A stretch of 7,265 bases of DNA, taken from assembly GCA_023401045.1 (NCBI GenBank), contig JAEXEM010000182.1:1-7265 (forward strand), written 5' to 3'. This DNA is from Actinomycetes bacterium. GTDB lineage: Bacteria > Actinomycetota > Actinomycetes > Actinomycetales > Cellulomonadaceae. The notes under the pieces were generated by a model. That model worked only from the letters and a program-made list of their open reading frames with translations, did no database searches and was not told the DNA's origin. Within the stretch, counting starts at the first letter, position 1, and every line of letters begins with the position of its first letter. The translations under genes and the position numbers were made by a program. Of the stretch, positions 7,244 to 7,265 are shown one piece after another.

Positions 7244-7258
7244 GGGGCGTCACGCCCC
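7244..7258. repeat. 15-bp palindrome upstream of aroA
   Basis: GGGGCGT (7244-7250) and ACGCCCC (7252-7258) are exact reverse complements around one central base. The symmetry sits 7 bp upstream of the -10 box, across the spacer and -35 region of the aroA promoter, as an operator would. As RNA it would have a one-base loop, too tight for a good hairpin without opening the inner pairs, so a DNA protein site is more plausible. Function unknown. Confidence 0.5.
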
Positions 7259-7265
7259 TCAGGCG

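Noticed and set aside
7224..7253. Alternative aroA start at ATG 7253
   Set aside because: The extra ten residues are encoded by the -10 box and palindrome region, and the family begins near the ATG at 7223.
1..7265. Search for tRNA or other RNA genes, transposases, CRISPR repeats, defence or toxin-antitoxin genes, and att sites
   Set aside because: Every stretch beyond about 90 bp is accounted for by seven housekeeping-type genes with matching composition; no such element was seen by eye, and short GTCGAC-like repeats are codon usage effects.

Overview
The window is GC-rich DNA from a chromosome. The strong G/C bias at third codon positions, the protein styles (actinobacterial-type HisN, RsgA and AroA) and a probable leaderless promoter point to a high-GC actinobacterium. 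Something near Cellulomonas or a related Micrococcales genus is my best guess from memory of these families, not a computed placement. Seven genes fill almost the whole window; I see no RNA gene, mobile element, phage gene, CRISPR array or tandem repeat.

Layout. (1) 44-874, minus strand: a small alarmone synthetase (RelA/SpoT synthetase domain only). (2) An 88-bp divergent intergenic region with a plus-strand -10-like box and a perfect 7-bp inverted repeat. (3) 963-2474, plus strand: glutamyl-tRNA synthetase (gltX), whose stop overlaps the GTG start of (4) a HAD-family hydrolase at 2471-3193. (5) A 35-bp convergent gap. (6) A minus-strand series that reads right to left: aroA (7223-5913), rsgA (5913-4849), hisN (4762-3983) and a SAM-dependent methyltransferase (3990-3229). 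aroA and rsgA share one base at their junction, hisN and the methyltransferase overlap by 8 bases, and an 86-bp gap with a possible internal promoter separates the two pairs.

Function. The right block combines aromatic amino acid synthesis (EPSP synthase), 30S ribosome maturation (RsgA GTPase), histidine synthesis (histidinol-phosphatase) and an uncharacterised methyltransferase. The left block pairs a (p)ppGpp synthetase with an aminoacyl-tRNA synthetase across one short divergent promoter region. The general theme is translation and amino acid supply.

This is an ordinary housekeeping region. I found no convincing new system. The points most worth a second look are two short perfect palindromes placed over probable promoters (926-942 and 7244-7258), the alarmone synthetase/GluRS divergent pair, and the unusual active-site motif wording of AroA.
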